Origin: Brevibacillus parabrevis
GTDB lineage: Bacteria; Bacillota; Bacilli; Brevibacillales; Brevibacillaceae
Length of the DNA stretch: 64,000 bases
Direction: 5' to 3'
NCBI RefSeq assembly: GCF_003710905.1
Contig: NZ_RHHV01000010.1
Span: 186,001 to 250,000 of the forward strand
Part shown: positions 1-8,586 of the stretch, in pieces
How positions within the stretch are numbered: the first letter of the stretch is position 1
Layout: every line of letters starts with the position of its first letter
Notes under the pieces: generated by a model
The model's input: only the letters and a program-made list of their open reading frames with translations
Databases searched by the model: none
What the model was told of the DNA's origin: nothing
Position numbers and translations under genes: made by a program

Positions 1-381
1 TTCTGGTGCATTTTCCATATCCATAATTACGTTTTCTGTTTCTCCACCGTAAACACGAACTACGACTTCGTCTAATTCCTTACCTTTATGCGTTTTGTTT
101 ACTTTTATTGTGATATCTCGATAAATTGCATCTGCATCCTCAATCACTTCTGGCTCATTTCCATCCTCTGTATTCCATTGTGGCTGTGTAATGTGATTAA
201 TTTTACCTTCAATGATTAAGGAACTTGCTGCAGCCAGTTCCTCAGGTGATAATTCGATTAACGTACCTTCAACACGAATTGTTGACTTGGTTACATTATA
301 TGTGTCGTAAACCACATAACCAAGGCCAAAAGCTAAAATCATAGAAGAAGCGATTATTCCGCTTTTAATGTTCATTTTCAT
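1..381 (-). CDS. Membrane-anchored exported protein, 3' end outside window
   Basis: This minus-strand frame is open from an ATG at 381 to the window edge (127 codons visible). The ATG follows AGGAGG with a spacing of eight bases. The N-terminus is short, basic and then hydrophobic (about residues 5-25, ending near GYVVYD), which reads as a signal anchor or uncleaved signal peptide; the rest is acidic and soluble (for example VEGTLIELSPEEL). No family was recognised. It lies 34 bp downstream of the matrixin-like protease gene on the same strand, so the two are probably co-transcribed and may act together outside the membrane. The base composition is AT-rich like that neighbour and unlike the rest of the window. 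Confidence 0.75.
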   Translation of the reverse strand, partial: MKMNIKSGIIASSMILAFGLGYVVYDTYNVTKSTIRVEGTLIELSPEELAAASSLIIEGKINHITQPQWNTEDGNEPEVIEDADAIYRDITIKVNKTHKGKELDEVVVRVYGGETENVIMDMENAPE

Positions 382-415
382 TATTTTTACCTCCTGTTAT
401 TTTTAATCCTAGATG

Positions 416-1012
416 CTATTTAGAGTGGTTAATCACATAAGCATCTTTATCATATTTTGAGAGAGGAATTTTCACTTGATCCTTATCTAAAGTTGCATAC
501 ATAACAGCCGGTTTATCTGCTAAATGACCAATCCCAAGTACATGTCCCATTTCGTGAGTCATGATGGTTCGTAGGTGGAATGTATTTGAATCAGGTTTAG
601 ATCCGGTCGAATAGGCAAAAGATTCGTTGACTACTATATCTGCTTCGATAACATAGTCATAACGGTTGATATAAGCTCTTGTTTCGGCAAGTTTACCACC
701 AGTAGTCCCAAGAGAGGCTGTGTAGATTATGTTTATCGCATCTTTTTTTGACGAAGCAATGTCTGTTTTTACAGGACTTTCCTTTAGATAATAGACGGGA
801 TCATCAACATTGTTCCATTGGTTATCAGCTGTTATAATCGCAGTTCTCTCACTTTTAGTGATTGATTTATCCAATGTGTATTCATAATCCTTATTAGGGT
901 CCCACTTTGCAAATGCAACATCAGCATTACTTGCTTCTGCAAAACCATAACCCAAAGCAAAAAAAGCTCCTAAACACGATGCTAACAAGATTGATTTCTT
1001 AAACAAATTCAT
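416..1012 (-). CDS. Secreted matrixin-like zinc metalloprotease
   Basis: The protein (198 residues from the ATG at 1012, which follows AAAAGGAG) has an N-terminal signal peptide and a zinc-binding HEMGHVLGIGH motif close to the C-terminus, i.e. HExxHxxGxxH with three histidine ligands. A following AVMY fits the Met-turn of metzincins. This places it in the matrixin/metzincin peptidase group; about 20 kDa is a bare catalytic domain without haemopexin or propeptide modules. An ATG 12 codons upstream is possible but has no ribosome binding site. It heads a two-gene unit with the exported protein ending off the window. Substrate unknown; an extracellular peptidase is the reasonable reading. Confidence 0.85.
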   Translation of the reverse strand: MNLFKKSILLASCLGAFFALGYGFAEASNADVAFAKWDPNKDYEYTLDKSITKSERTAIITADNQWNNVDDPVYYLKESPVKTDIASSKKDAINIIYTASLGTTGGKLAETRAYINRYDYVIEADIVVNESFAYSTGSKPDSNTFHLRTIMTHEMGHVLGIGHLADKPAVMYATLDKDQVKIPLSKYDKDAYVINHSK

Positions 1013-1269
1013 GGTAACTCTCCTTTTTAATAATAATAAAAACAGCACAATTTAAAATATACCAACAAATACCAAATTTTGTAAGTATATGTTTTTTGCA
1101 TTTTTCTACAATATATTACATATTATTCTTTTGGTTATTGTGTATCAATTAATGGGAAATCCGAAAAATCTATTCTTTAAAAAAAATCGTGCCACTAGAA
1201 TGCTTTTTAGTCTTGGATCATGCTACAATGCTGGATCAAGTAACAGAAAAAGCGACAACATAAGCGCGG

Positions 1270-1310
1270 AAGCCCTGCTTCGGATTTTGAGTCCGAGGTA
1301 GGGCTTTTCT
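1270..1310 (+). terminator. Hairpin with T-rich tail, no obvious upstream gene
   Basis: A 15-bp arm at 1270-1284 pairs (13 of 15) with 1292-1306 across a 7-base loop and is followed by TTTTCT on the + strand. No convincing + strand gene precedes it, so it may end a short untranslated transcript. The 1013-1354 stretch around it is otherwise AT-rich intergenic sequence. Confidence 0.6.
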
Positions 1311-1354
1311 ATTATTGGGACAAATGTATGATTGTGAAAAAGTGAGGTGATAAA

Positions 1355-1504
1355 ATGACCTGCGATTTAAAAGATGTTGGCGAAAGACCGCAAATCCTAT
1401 TTACTGGACCTGAAAGGAAAATGGATGATGGTTCGGGATTGTACGCATCATGCCCCACATGCCCCGTGAACAATCATCGTGCAACGAGTCGAGAACACCC
1501 GTGA
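1355..1504 (+). CDS. Possible 49-residue protein
   Basis: A short frame starts at ATG 1355 after AGTGAGGTGATAAA and encodes 49 residues including a CPTC motif (SCPTCP) and no membrane segment. It sits between the orphan hairpin and the terminator that closes the convergent peptide gene. No family recognised; only the ribosome binding site and the CxxC-like motif support it, so it may be spurious. Confidence 0.3.
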   Translation: MTCDLKDVGERPQILFTGPERKMDDGSGLYASCPTCPVNNHRATSREHP

Positions 1505-1544
1505 CAAAACCCCCACCAAACCCGTACATAACAATGACACGAAA

Positions 1545-1576
1545 CAAAAAAAGAGAGGCATGATCGCCTCTCTTTT
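1545..1576 (-). terminator. Terminator of the regulator-peptide operon
   Basis: Perfect 11-bp stem (1549-1559 with 1566-1576) with a six-base loop; read on the minus strand it is followed by a run of seven T. It lies 9 bp after the stop of the Phr-like peptide gene. Confidence 0.85.
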
Positions 1577-1584
1577 CACAACGA

Positions 1585-1707
1585 TTACCAATCCGGCTCC
1601 ACCAGATAAGGCTTCGCTTTTGGCTTTGCAGCGGCACTGACGTCTTCTGATACGACGGGCGAGGAAAAGAACAAGACAAGAGCAAGAATCCAAAGAATCT
1701 TTTTCAT
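1585..1707 (-). CDS. Phr/NprX-like signalling pre-peptide
   Basis: A 40-residue ORF starts at ATG 1707, seven bases after GGAGGA. It has the layout of an RNPP pro-peptide: MKK, a hydrophobic stretch of about 15 residues, a small-residue region that could be a signal peptidase site (SAAA), a short Lys/Pro linker, and the C-terminal tail KPYLVEPDW. It lies 23 bp downstream of, and on the same strand as, an XRE-TPR regulator gene, which is the usual place for the cognate signal of Rap, NprR, PlcR or AimR. By analogy it would be exported by Sec, trimmed to a 5-10 residue C-terminal peptide, re-imported by an oligopeptide permease and bound by the TPR domain. The mature form is an inference. Confidence 0.8.
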   Translation of the reverse strand: MKKILWILALVLFFSSPVVSEDVSAAAKPKAKPYLVEPDW

Positions 1708-1730
1708 GAAGCTTTCCTCCTTTTCTATGT

Positions 1731-2984
1731 TTATATAATATTATCACATATATCTTCAAGAATTTCCATATTTTTGAAAGATAGATTTTTGTTGTTTGTG
1801 CGATGGTGGCGGAGGAACAGGCGGATGCCATCGATGACCTCGGAGGTTGTGCCCAGTTGTTTGAAATATTTGATGCTTTCGCTCAGGCTGTGAAATCCTT
1901 GATCGAACTTCTCCAGCGAGATCAAGCAGAGTGCCTTGCGCCTGTAGTATTGCGCCAATGTTTTCATTCGATAAGGATGTTGCGGCGTGGCTTCCGGGAG
2001 AAACTGATCTTCCGATTCGATCAGCCGCAAAAGCTCGTCTGTTTTTCCAGCCTCCAGGTAAGATGCCATGAGGTCGACGACGATGGATATCCGCCCTTCT
2101 TTTTTCGCCTCCTGCAAGCAGACGCGGAACAACTCGATAGCCTCCTCGTGCTGGCCTTTTTTCGCCAAGAGGGTGGCGCGAAAATGATTTTTGCGAAAAT
2201 CGGCGTATTGGCTGTTCTCGTATTCTTTCAAGTAGATGGCAGCGACGTGGATGTCTCCGAAGTAGACACATGAGTTGAACAGCGAGATGTAGGCCGATGC
2301 TTTTTGCTTGCTATCCGTCCGATCCTCGCGCAAGCCCAGCCTGCATAACTCGATGCTTTCGTCGTGCAGTCCCAGAATGTTGGCGTGAACACCCATTTTG
2401 TAATAGTAGTCGATGCGATCTTCTGTATAGAGATGCTCGGTGTAGAGGAGCAGCTCCTTCCCGCGACGATACGTTTCCTCGAAACGGGAGAAGTCGTCTC
2501 GTTCGATCAAATACCGTTCATACAGGGCGCTGGCGAGATAGGATGGTATGCCCCGACTTCTTGTGAATGTAATAATCGAATCGCATAAAATACGTTTGAT
2601 TCGCTTGTTCTCCGTATCTCTGGCGGTGCCGTCGATATGATCCAACGCTCTGAATGTATCAATCCGGGGAGATTCCAAATAGCGAATGGCAACTTTCGCG
2701 ACAAGTGCTTCCCAGCCTTCCCGAATCACCTCTGCCAGGACAATTTCCAGCGTTTTCGGATGATAGGTCGTGTCTACAAAAGCGTTTATGATCGTGCTAG
2801 GCGCTATATCCATAGCGTCCGCTATTTTTTTCCACGTGGTATAACTGGGCCGCTTCGTCTCCCCCGATTCAATGGAGGATAAGGTACTTTTGCTGACCCC
2901 GGACATTTCTGCGAGATCTGAAAGAGATAGATTGCGTCGACTACGATGGCTGCTAATGAGTTCACCTAATGAAAGCGACACCAC
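1731..2984 (-). CDS. XRE-TPR transcriptional regulator, RNPP type (NprR-like size)
   Basis: The 417-residue protein starts with an XRE helix-turn-helix (about residues 6-60; LSLSDLAEMSGVSKSTLSSI is the recognition region) followed by about 300 residues of helical repeats typical of TPRs. Length and architecture match the RNPP family (Rap, NprR, PlcR, PrgX), closest in size to NprR at roughly 420 residues. The gene is followed 23 bp later by a small pre-peptide gene, so the TPR domain probably binds the mature peptide and this switches DNA binding or partner binding. Targets are unknown. It is divergent from the BlaI/M56 remnant locus. Start chosen at the ATG at 2984, directly before the HTH. 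Confidence 0.85.
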   Translation of the reverse strand: MVSLSLGELISSHRSRRNLSLSDLAEMSGVSKSTLSSIESGETKRPSYTTWKKIADAMDIAPSTIINAFVDTTYHPKTLEIVLAEVIREGWEALVAKVAIRYLESPRIDTFRALDHIDGTARDTENKRIKRILCDSIITFTRSRGIPSYLASALYERYLIERDDFSRFEETYRRGKELLLYTEHLYTEDRIDYYYKMGVHANILGLHDESIELCRLGLREDRTDSKQKASAYISLFNSCVYFGDIHVAAIYLKEYENSQYADFRKNHFRATLLAKKGQHEEAIELFRVCLQEAKKEGRISIVVDLMASYLEAGKTDELLRLIESEDQFLPEATPQHPYRMKTLAQYYRRKALCLISLEKFDQGFHSLSESIKYFKQLGTTSEVIDGIRLFLRHHRTNNKNLSFKNMEILEDICDNII

Positions 2985-3185
2985 ACCGAGCCTCCTTTTC
3001 CATTATCTGTATCTATACCCACTTTACCACAAAATAAATTGGACGGGTCAATAAATTTCCAGTATAGGCAAACGTATCAGAAAATAAAAAGGGGGAGGGA
3101 GTCTTTGCTGAGAAGACACCCGGCTGTTCCCTTGCGGACTGTACTTTGAAGTTGGTTATACTCGCAAATTTTCGATTTCCTCATA

Positions 3186-3241
3186 TTGACAATTTAAATT
3201 TACAGATGTAATATTATCAACGTATCGTTTACAACTGTAAA
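3186..3241 (+). promoter_or_regulatory. Sigma-A promoter with two BlaI/MecI-type operators
   Basis: TTGACA (3186-3191) and TAATAT (3209-3214) are 17 bp apart. TTACAGATGTAA (3200-3211) overlaps the -10 box and TTTACAACTGTAAA (3228-3241) lies just downstream. Both fit the TACAnnTGTA dyad bound by BlaI/MecI repressors. The control region therefore looks intact although the repressor gene after it is broken. Confidence 0.75.
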
Positions 3242-3258
3242 TTTAAAGGAGTGAATGC

Positions 3259-3480
3259 GTGGGAGAATTGCCGAAAATATCTGAATCGGAACCAGAAAAC
3301 ATGAAAGAGATTTGGAAGAGAAGCCCGATCACGGCTGAGCAGATTGCGATTTATTTGTCCGACTCCAGCGAGTGGAGCGACCAGGCGGTTCGATAGGGTG
3401 ATCGAACTTTTGCAACAGGTGCTACAGGAGAAGAAAGAGAAAAAGGAAACGGTTCTCAGACCTAAGCAAAGGCTGGAAAC
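3259..3480 (+). pseudogene. Degraded BlaI/MecI-family repressor gene
   Basis: From a GTG at 3259 (after AAAGGAG) the first 45 codons read like the N-terminus of a BlaI/MecI repressor: PKISESE, then MKEIWKRSPITAEQI, then SDSSEWSDQAVR, ending at TAG 3394. In intact BlaI this position continues into the recognition helix (TLIxRL). Downstream, another frame encodes a helical stretch starting RVIELLQQVLQEKK that resembles the C-terminal dimerisation helices. The central half is missing and the frame is shifted, so it is an internally deleted, frameshifted remnant. It directly precedes the M56 sensor gene, the usual blaI-blaR1 order. Confidence 0.75.
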
Positions 3481-3500
3481 TATAAAAAGAGGGAAAAGAC

Positions 3501-5831
3501 ATGGATATGGTAGTTGACGTTTTTTTATGGTTCTTTTATTCCACACTGACCGCGAGCGTTGTTGCCTTGCTGGTGATGGCTGTGCAAAAAATGTTTCATC
3601 GCCGCATGAGTGCACGCTTTCGCCATTTGCTGTGGATGATCGTCTTGCTTCGGTTGCTGCTTCCTGACTTCCCTGACAGCCCTGTCAGCATGTTTCACGG
3701 ACTGCCATATGCTTCCGACATAAAAAGAGCTGTTCTTGCGCTAAATCCTTTTGCGGACGGGCAAACGTCCAAGGAATTACCACAAAACAGCCAAGAAAAT
3801 GTATCTACTCCAAACCATTTTACCACGATGAACGAGAAAAATCATGGGATCGCGAAGCCTGTTCTTCCCGAACAAGCTCAACAGCAACAAGCCCCTGCTG
3901 CATCCCGGCATGGTCTTGCCTTGCAATTGATTTCGCTGGTGTGGCTGATCGGCTCCGTGACGATCATCGCCGCATTGTTCGCCTATACGCAAAAAATAAA
4001 GAGACGGTTTCGGACATACAAACGGATTACGGACGAGCAGACTCTGGCTGTCATGAACAATTGCCGCCGGAAGTTCCGCATCAGGCAGCCGATTCCTTTG
4101 TATACGGGAAGCGATTCGATCGGCCCGTACGTTTTCGGAATACTCGCTCCGCGGGTGTATTTGCCACAAGCGATGGAAAAGGAGTTGGACCATGTTCAAC
4201 TCGCCCACGTTCTGGCGCATGAGGTAGCCCACGTAAAAAGACGGGATACACTGTGGAACACGCTGAGCGTTTTGGCGTTGGCGATTCACTGGATGAATCC
4301 GCTTGTCTGGTTGTGCATGAAAAAGATGAAAACAGACGGAGAGCTTGCGTGTGACGCATGTGCGCTGGAAGTTTTGGGAGAAGCCGAGGCGATCCCTTAT
4401 GGACTGACCATGATTGAGTTTCTCAAGCATGCATCGACGAAACAGAGCCGGCAACCGTTGCTGTTCTTTTTCGAATCGAACGATAAAAAGGAAATTCTCA
4501 GGAGGATTACGATGATCCAATCGTTTAAAAAAGGCTCTTACCGCTTGTCGGCAATCGCTGTCGTGTGCGTCGTTTGCATCGGGACAGCGGCGTTGACCCA
4601 TGCGGCCCAGCCAGGAGCAGGAACCATACAGGAGAGCCATGCTGTGAGCAGTTTGGCGGCGAACAAAAAGGAAGTGCTGGTTGATGCGCCGATTCGAAGC
4701 TATACGGAATTGGAGAGAGCAGTCAAGGTCGCGGATTTTCCGTTTAAAGTTCCCGCTGCTTTACCAAAAGGCTATATGTTGCTAGGCATCGATGTAGGAC
4801 CTGAGGATGTCATGAAGCACGGATCAGACGAGAACAAACATACAGGCAAAAAACGGACAATGGTTCGCATGTATTTGCAAAAGATGGGAAATGACGGAGA
4901 GCATGATTACATTGACGGTGGCCTGGAAATTACCGCAATCCGTGGCGGAGTGGGGCTGGATGCCGCTTACACGGAAATTGTCAAAGAAGAAGAGCTGGGC
5001 TGGCCCATCCGGGACGGCAGCATCAAAGAGATGAAAAAGGAAACGCTGAATGTACAAGGAGTGAATGTGCTAAAGGCGGCTGCCCACAGGGAAAAGGAAG
5101 TGGACAAATACAGCGTCTGACTGGATAACGGCGTACAGTATCGCATCCATAATCGCCTGGATGGCGTTCTTGGAAAAGACATCACAGATGCCGATTTCGC
5201 CAAAATGATCACTAGCATGACAGCTCCTGATCAGCAGGTCTACAAACAATACACCTCGCAACGAAAAGGCGCGTCCCACGATATTTATGACACCGACGAT
5301 TTGCAGCAAGTGCAAAAAGCGATCGGATTTGCACCCAAATTTCCCGTTCAGCCCCTCGGGAAGTATCGGATCGAACGTGCTCAACTTCAACCAGCAGCAA
5401 TTTATCTAGGGGAGAAGGACGGCAAGGCAAGTGAAAGCCAGCTGCTCAATATGGAGTACATGGGAGCGGACATCAACCAGGAAGGGATTTACCAATTCTG
5501 GTTTGTGCAGTTCAAAGACGCTAACTTGTTGGAGCAGTTCAAAAAAACCGGAATGGTCCTGGACGGCTCCACAGAGAAACGTACAGGAAAAGCCAGTTCT
5601 GTCTCCATTGCTGGAAAAGAAGTGATCAAAACAGAAGTGCTTCAGGAGAATGCCTCTCCACAGCTGCTTCATGTCAGCTACACTTGGGCAGAGCAAAATG
5701 CATACTACGCAATCGGATTTAACCTGGTCAAATCGAAGAACAATCCTGATTGGGACAAGAATATCGATCAATCTGCGCTGGTGGAATACTTGATGAAGCA
5801 ACAAAAGATGAACCTTGCCGATCCGAAGTAA
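3501..5831 (+). pseudogene. BlaR1-like M56 peptidase, interrupted by one in-frame TGA
   Basis: The first part (3501-5120, 539 codons) has N-terminal membrane helices, an M56 zinc-peptidase motif HEVAHVKRRD, another membrane helix (about residues 345-370), then an extracellular region. After the TGA at 5118-5120 the same frame continues without interruption to TAA 5831 (LDNGVQYRIHNRL onwards), giving one 776-codon gene with a single stop. The extracellular half resembles DUF4367-type sensor domains rather than the penicillin-binding domain of true BlaR1, so the original ligand is unclear. The TGA would need only one substitution from TGG or another sense codon. The N-terminal part could still make a membrane protease; an internal ATG at 5205 could start the C-terminal piece. 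Confidence 0.8.
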
Positions 5832-5841
5832 GGCAGGAGAA

Positions 5842-5870
5842 AAGGGGCGTCGACCTGGACGCTCCTTTTT
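5842..5870 (+). terminator. Terminator after the M56 gene
   Basis: Stem AAGGGGCGTC / GACGCTCCTT with a six-base loop and a following T run, 11 bp after the stop of the M56 frame. Confidence 0.85.
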
Positions 5871-5908
5871 CAATGAACAAACACTTAACCTTGGATAGTG
5901 GAGGGGAA

Positions 5909-6601
5909 ATGATGATTTCTCCTACAATAATCGTGCCCGTTGTAAAATTTTTCTTATCCGCTGATGGAACGCCGTGTGCGATGAAAGTCGCCCGCACGGT
6001 GTAGGCTCGAACAAAACTCCCGCGCAAAAGATGGGAGCAAGTCGAGAATAGCGGATTGCCGGCACCTGCTTTGAACGTTGTGCTCAAAAGCAACGGCATG
6101 TTTGAAATCGCGTTTGCCGATAACTTGAATTGGCGCGAGAACATTTTCCGTATCCGCAACAAAACAGAAAACAGGATCATCGCTGAGAGTGACATCGATA
6201 CGACACAAGCCGGAAAAATCATGATGAATCAGTCGAACTACGTCTATGAGCCGGGGAGATACGAATTTGTCATTTCCGCAACAGGCTACCAGGATGTGAC
6301 AGTCGAGATTGACATGGCTCCGCCAGTGGCGCCCCCTGCCTTAACAGGGACGGTCGTGAGTGAGCATGAATTTCACATCACGTTTTCGGACGATCCAAGC
6401 TGGCGCGAACACATCACGAAAGTATGGGATCGCTCGAACGAAAGATGGATTGACGGATTCCGGCTGGATACCACTCAGCCAGGAAAAGTTATCATGAATG
6501 TTCAGGGAAGAAACTATGCGCCTGGTACGTATGAATTTGCTATCACGGTAGACGGATACACGAATGCCATCGTGGAGTTTGAGGTCATAGAACGTCGATA
6601 A
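5909..6601 (+). pseudogene. Hemoglobin-interacting-domain (DUF1533-like) protein with in-frame TAG
   Basis: Starting at ATG 5909 (after GGAGGGGAA) one frame runs to TAA 6601 with a single TAG at 6002-6004. The open 3' part encodes two tandem domains of about 75 residues with matching cores: WRENIFRIRNK...DIDTTQAGKIMM...EPGRYEF and WREHITKVWDR...RLDTTQPGKVIM...APGTYEF. Such repeats resemble the DUF1533/hemoglobin-interacting domain found in surface proteins. No signal peptide, SLH or anchor domain is visible, so this is either the tail of a decayed surface protein or a short protein initiated at TTG 6056, which has no clear ribosome binding site. It lies directly after the broken BlaI/M56 pair. 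Confidence 0.6.
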
Positions 6602-6628
6602 TGTTGTGCATGAAAGCTCCATCAGCGG

Positions 6629-6656
6629 CCCCCGGGAAAAGTCCGGGGGTTTTCTT
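6629..6656 (+). terminator. Terminator after the hemoglobin-interacting-domain ORF
   Basis: Stem CCCCCGG / CCGGGGG around a seven-base loop followed by TTTTCTTTT. Confidence 0.9.
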
Positions 6657-6713
6657 TTGCCGAAAAAGGCTTGCCGGGATTGCGATGAAAGCCGCAATGG
6701 GACGCACCGTGAG

Positions 6714-6756
6714 CAAAAAAACAGCCAAGCGGGACATATTCGCCCCGCTCGGCTGT
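6714..6756 (-). terminator. Terminator of the globin-coupled transducer gene
   Basis: Arms ACAGCCAAGCGGG and CCCGCTCGGCTGT pair with one mismatch; on the minus strand the hairpin is followed by seven T. It starts 14 bp after the stop at 6770. Confidence 0.9.
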
Positions 6757-6769
6757 CGACTGAAAAAGA

Positions 6770-7741
6770 CTATTGCCTGCTTTGCAAGCGGCAAGACAGC
6801 TCATCCAAGGCTTGGATAATCGATAATAATTGCTCGGAAGTGGAATCGAGCTGATCGGCTGATTGCGCGGAAAGCGTGACCTGTTGCTCGATTTTTTGCA
6901 GTTGGGAAACCATGCTGCCAAGCGAATGATTGATTTCTTTGGAAGAAGCGTTTGACTTGTCCGCGAGCTTGCGCACTTCATCGGCGACGACGCCAAAGCC
7001 GCGCCCGTGTTCTCCCGCTCGCGCCGCTTCGATGGCTGCATTCAAGCCCAGCAAATTCGTCTGCACAGACACATCGGATACGAAGCCGCTCAATTTCTCG
7101 ATTTCTTCGTTTTGCTCTTTGAGCACGCGCATGGATTGGGCGATCTCTTCATTGTATACGGCAAGATTGGTTGCAGACTCGGCAAACACAGAGGAGATGC
7201 GCAACGCTTCCTGGGTAGTCGTGCTTAACTCGGCAGCCATTTGCTCCATGTTCTCGCGGTAGATCGCATTTTCGCGCATAGTTTCGCCTATGTATTGTTC
7301 CAGAATGATCGCGGAATCAAAGAACACCCTTTTGGACAGCGCCTGGTAAAAGGCATCCGGATCGCTGAGGGAGTGCAGCCTTTGGGAAAACAGCCGCAAA
7401 TAAAGAGAATAGCCCCCCAAAAACCAGGAAGCGGACAAACCGATTCTGGCATGAGTGGAGCCGATCCGTTGGCGACTTGTGATGTAGTGGGCGTCGATGA
7501 CATTGCTCGTCAGCGATTCCACGTAGTCATACTGCATGTTTTTCAGTCTGTCGACCGCTGCATTCGCCTGTATCAACTTGCGCAGATGCGAATGCTTTTC
7601 CAGTTCTTCGTAAAAACAGTCAACAATTTCGTGCAGGTGAGTCTGGACGTACTCTTTGTGACGAGCTAACAAATCCAGATCCGCCTCCGTCAAAGCGTAA
7701 AAATCCAGTAGTTCTCTCCACTTCTTTTCTACTTCAATCAA
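6770..7741 (-). CDS. Soluble globin-coupled chemotaxis transducer (HemAT-like)
   Basis: The 323-residue protein has no membrane segment. Residues 1-160 form a sensor globin/protoglobin domain with the probable proximal haem ligand at His97 (STHARIG) and the downstream WFLGGY helix. The C-terminal half is an MCP signalling hairpin whose tip carries [16 protein letters not shown] and [15 protein letters not shown]. This is the HemAT architecture: haem binds O2 and the coiled coil presumably modulates CheA-CheW. It is about 110 residues shorter than the second HemAT at 33.2 kb because the signalling hairpin is shorter on both sides of the tip, so it may form a shorter array class or act outside the main chemotaxis array. 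Monocistronic with its own terminator. Confidence 0.85.
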   Translation of the reverse strand: MIEVEKKWRELLDFYALTEADLDLLARHKEYVQTHLHEIVDCFYEELEKHSHLRKLIQANAAVDRLKNMQYDYVESLTSNVIDAHYITSRQRIGSTHARIGLSASWFLGGYSLYLRLFSQRLHSLSDPDAFYQALSKRVFFDSAIILEQYIGETMRENAIYRENMEQMAAELSTTTQEALRISSVFAESATNLAVYNEEIAQSMRVLKEQNEEIEKLSGFVSDVSVQTNLLGLNAAIEAARAGEHGRGFGVVADEVRKLADKSNASSKEINHSLGSMVSQLQKIEQQVTLSAQSADQLDSTSEQLLSIIQALDELSCRLQSRQ

Positions 7742-8033
7742 TGCTGCCGACCCCTTTTTCTTGTCTGATTGTCTGATAGGTTAAGAAAACACTTTTCAAA
7801 TTTTACCAGAAAATCTATAGGAAAATGCGATGATTTTGTGAATACTTTGCATAATGTTCCGCTGCTGAAAGAAATTGGGGAACATGTACATTCGTTTGGG
7901 GCAATGATAAAATAAATAGGTATGGTCAAGGGGCTGGATCGGAAATAAGATACGCTCAGTATGCTTGCGATTCGGAGCATGCTTTTTTCGGGTGAACCGC
8001 ACATTTTTTTCTTGTTGAAGCGAGGATATACAT

Positions 8034-8570
8034 ATGCTAGTAACAGGGCAACTGATCGATCATTGCGAGCGTTTTTTCGGGTGTCGGGGAGAATTGTATC
8101 AGCTCGAAGCGGCGGATGTGCTGATTGCGGTTTATCCGGCATCGCGCAGGCGCGGATGGTGGACATACGTGACGCTGGAGTTGCACAAGACCGGAGCGAG
8201 CGAATGCATGCTGTATTCCTATCAGTTTCAAAAAGGAATGATCGCGCATCTGGCGACGATTGCGTCGGCGGTGATCCGTCAGTGGGAACAGGAGCAGAAG
8301 CGCGTGCAGGCAGGAGAGCTGTTCAAGCTGGAAGAGGCGATTGTCGAAGGCTCTGTGCTGAATCACGCCGTGCTTACCCCCGCCTATTTTGAAGAGGTCG
8401 GCTTTGAATATTATACGAACGGCGCCGACGTCATCCGCTTCATGATGCTGCATGCGATCGCAGAATCGGAAGCCGGGTATGTCGAGCGTTTTGGATTGGA
8501 TGCCTTGCAGGAATGTTTTGCGCACTCCGGTGTCGATTCCCTGCATGTTATGCGTACCCCTGCCATCTGA
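8034..8570 (+). CDS. Suppressor-of-fused-like domain protein
   Basis: A 178-residue soluble protein starting at ATG 8034 after GCGAGGA. The pattern WWTYVTLELHK, then SYQFQKG and the late FEEVGFEYYTNGADVIRF resembles suppressor-of-fused-like domains often found in bacterial immunity or accessory proteins. The match is by eye only. It is followed 16 bp later by a Nudix gene in the same direction. No catalytic motif is visible. Confidence 0.5.
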   Translation: MLVTGQLIDHCERFFGCRGELYQLEAADVLIAVYPASRRRGWWTYVTLELHKTGASECMLYSYQFQKGMIAHLATIASAVIRQWEQEQKRVQAGELFKLEEAIVEGSVLNHAVLTPAYFEEVGFEYYTNGADVIRFMMLHAIAESEAGYVERFGLDALQECFAHSGVDSLHVMRTPAI

Positions 8571-8586
8571 GAAGGGAGCGAGCGGG

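Noticed and set aside
1089..1301. 70-codon open frame on the + strand in the AT-rich intergenic region
   Set aside because: No ribosome binding site, no family likeness, and it runs through the orphan terminator hairpin.
1401..1831. Two longer minus-strand open frames overlapping the Phr-like peptide gene
   Set aside because: They lack ribosome binding sites and run through the terminator; the 40-codon frame has the binding site and pre-peptide features.
5118..5120. In-frame TGA read as selenocysteine
   Set aside because: No SECIS-like hairpin recognised after it and the position is not catalytic; nonsense mutation or readthrough is simpler.
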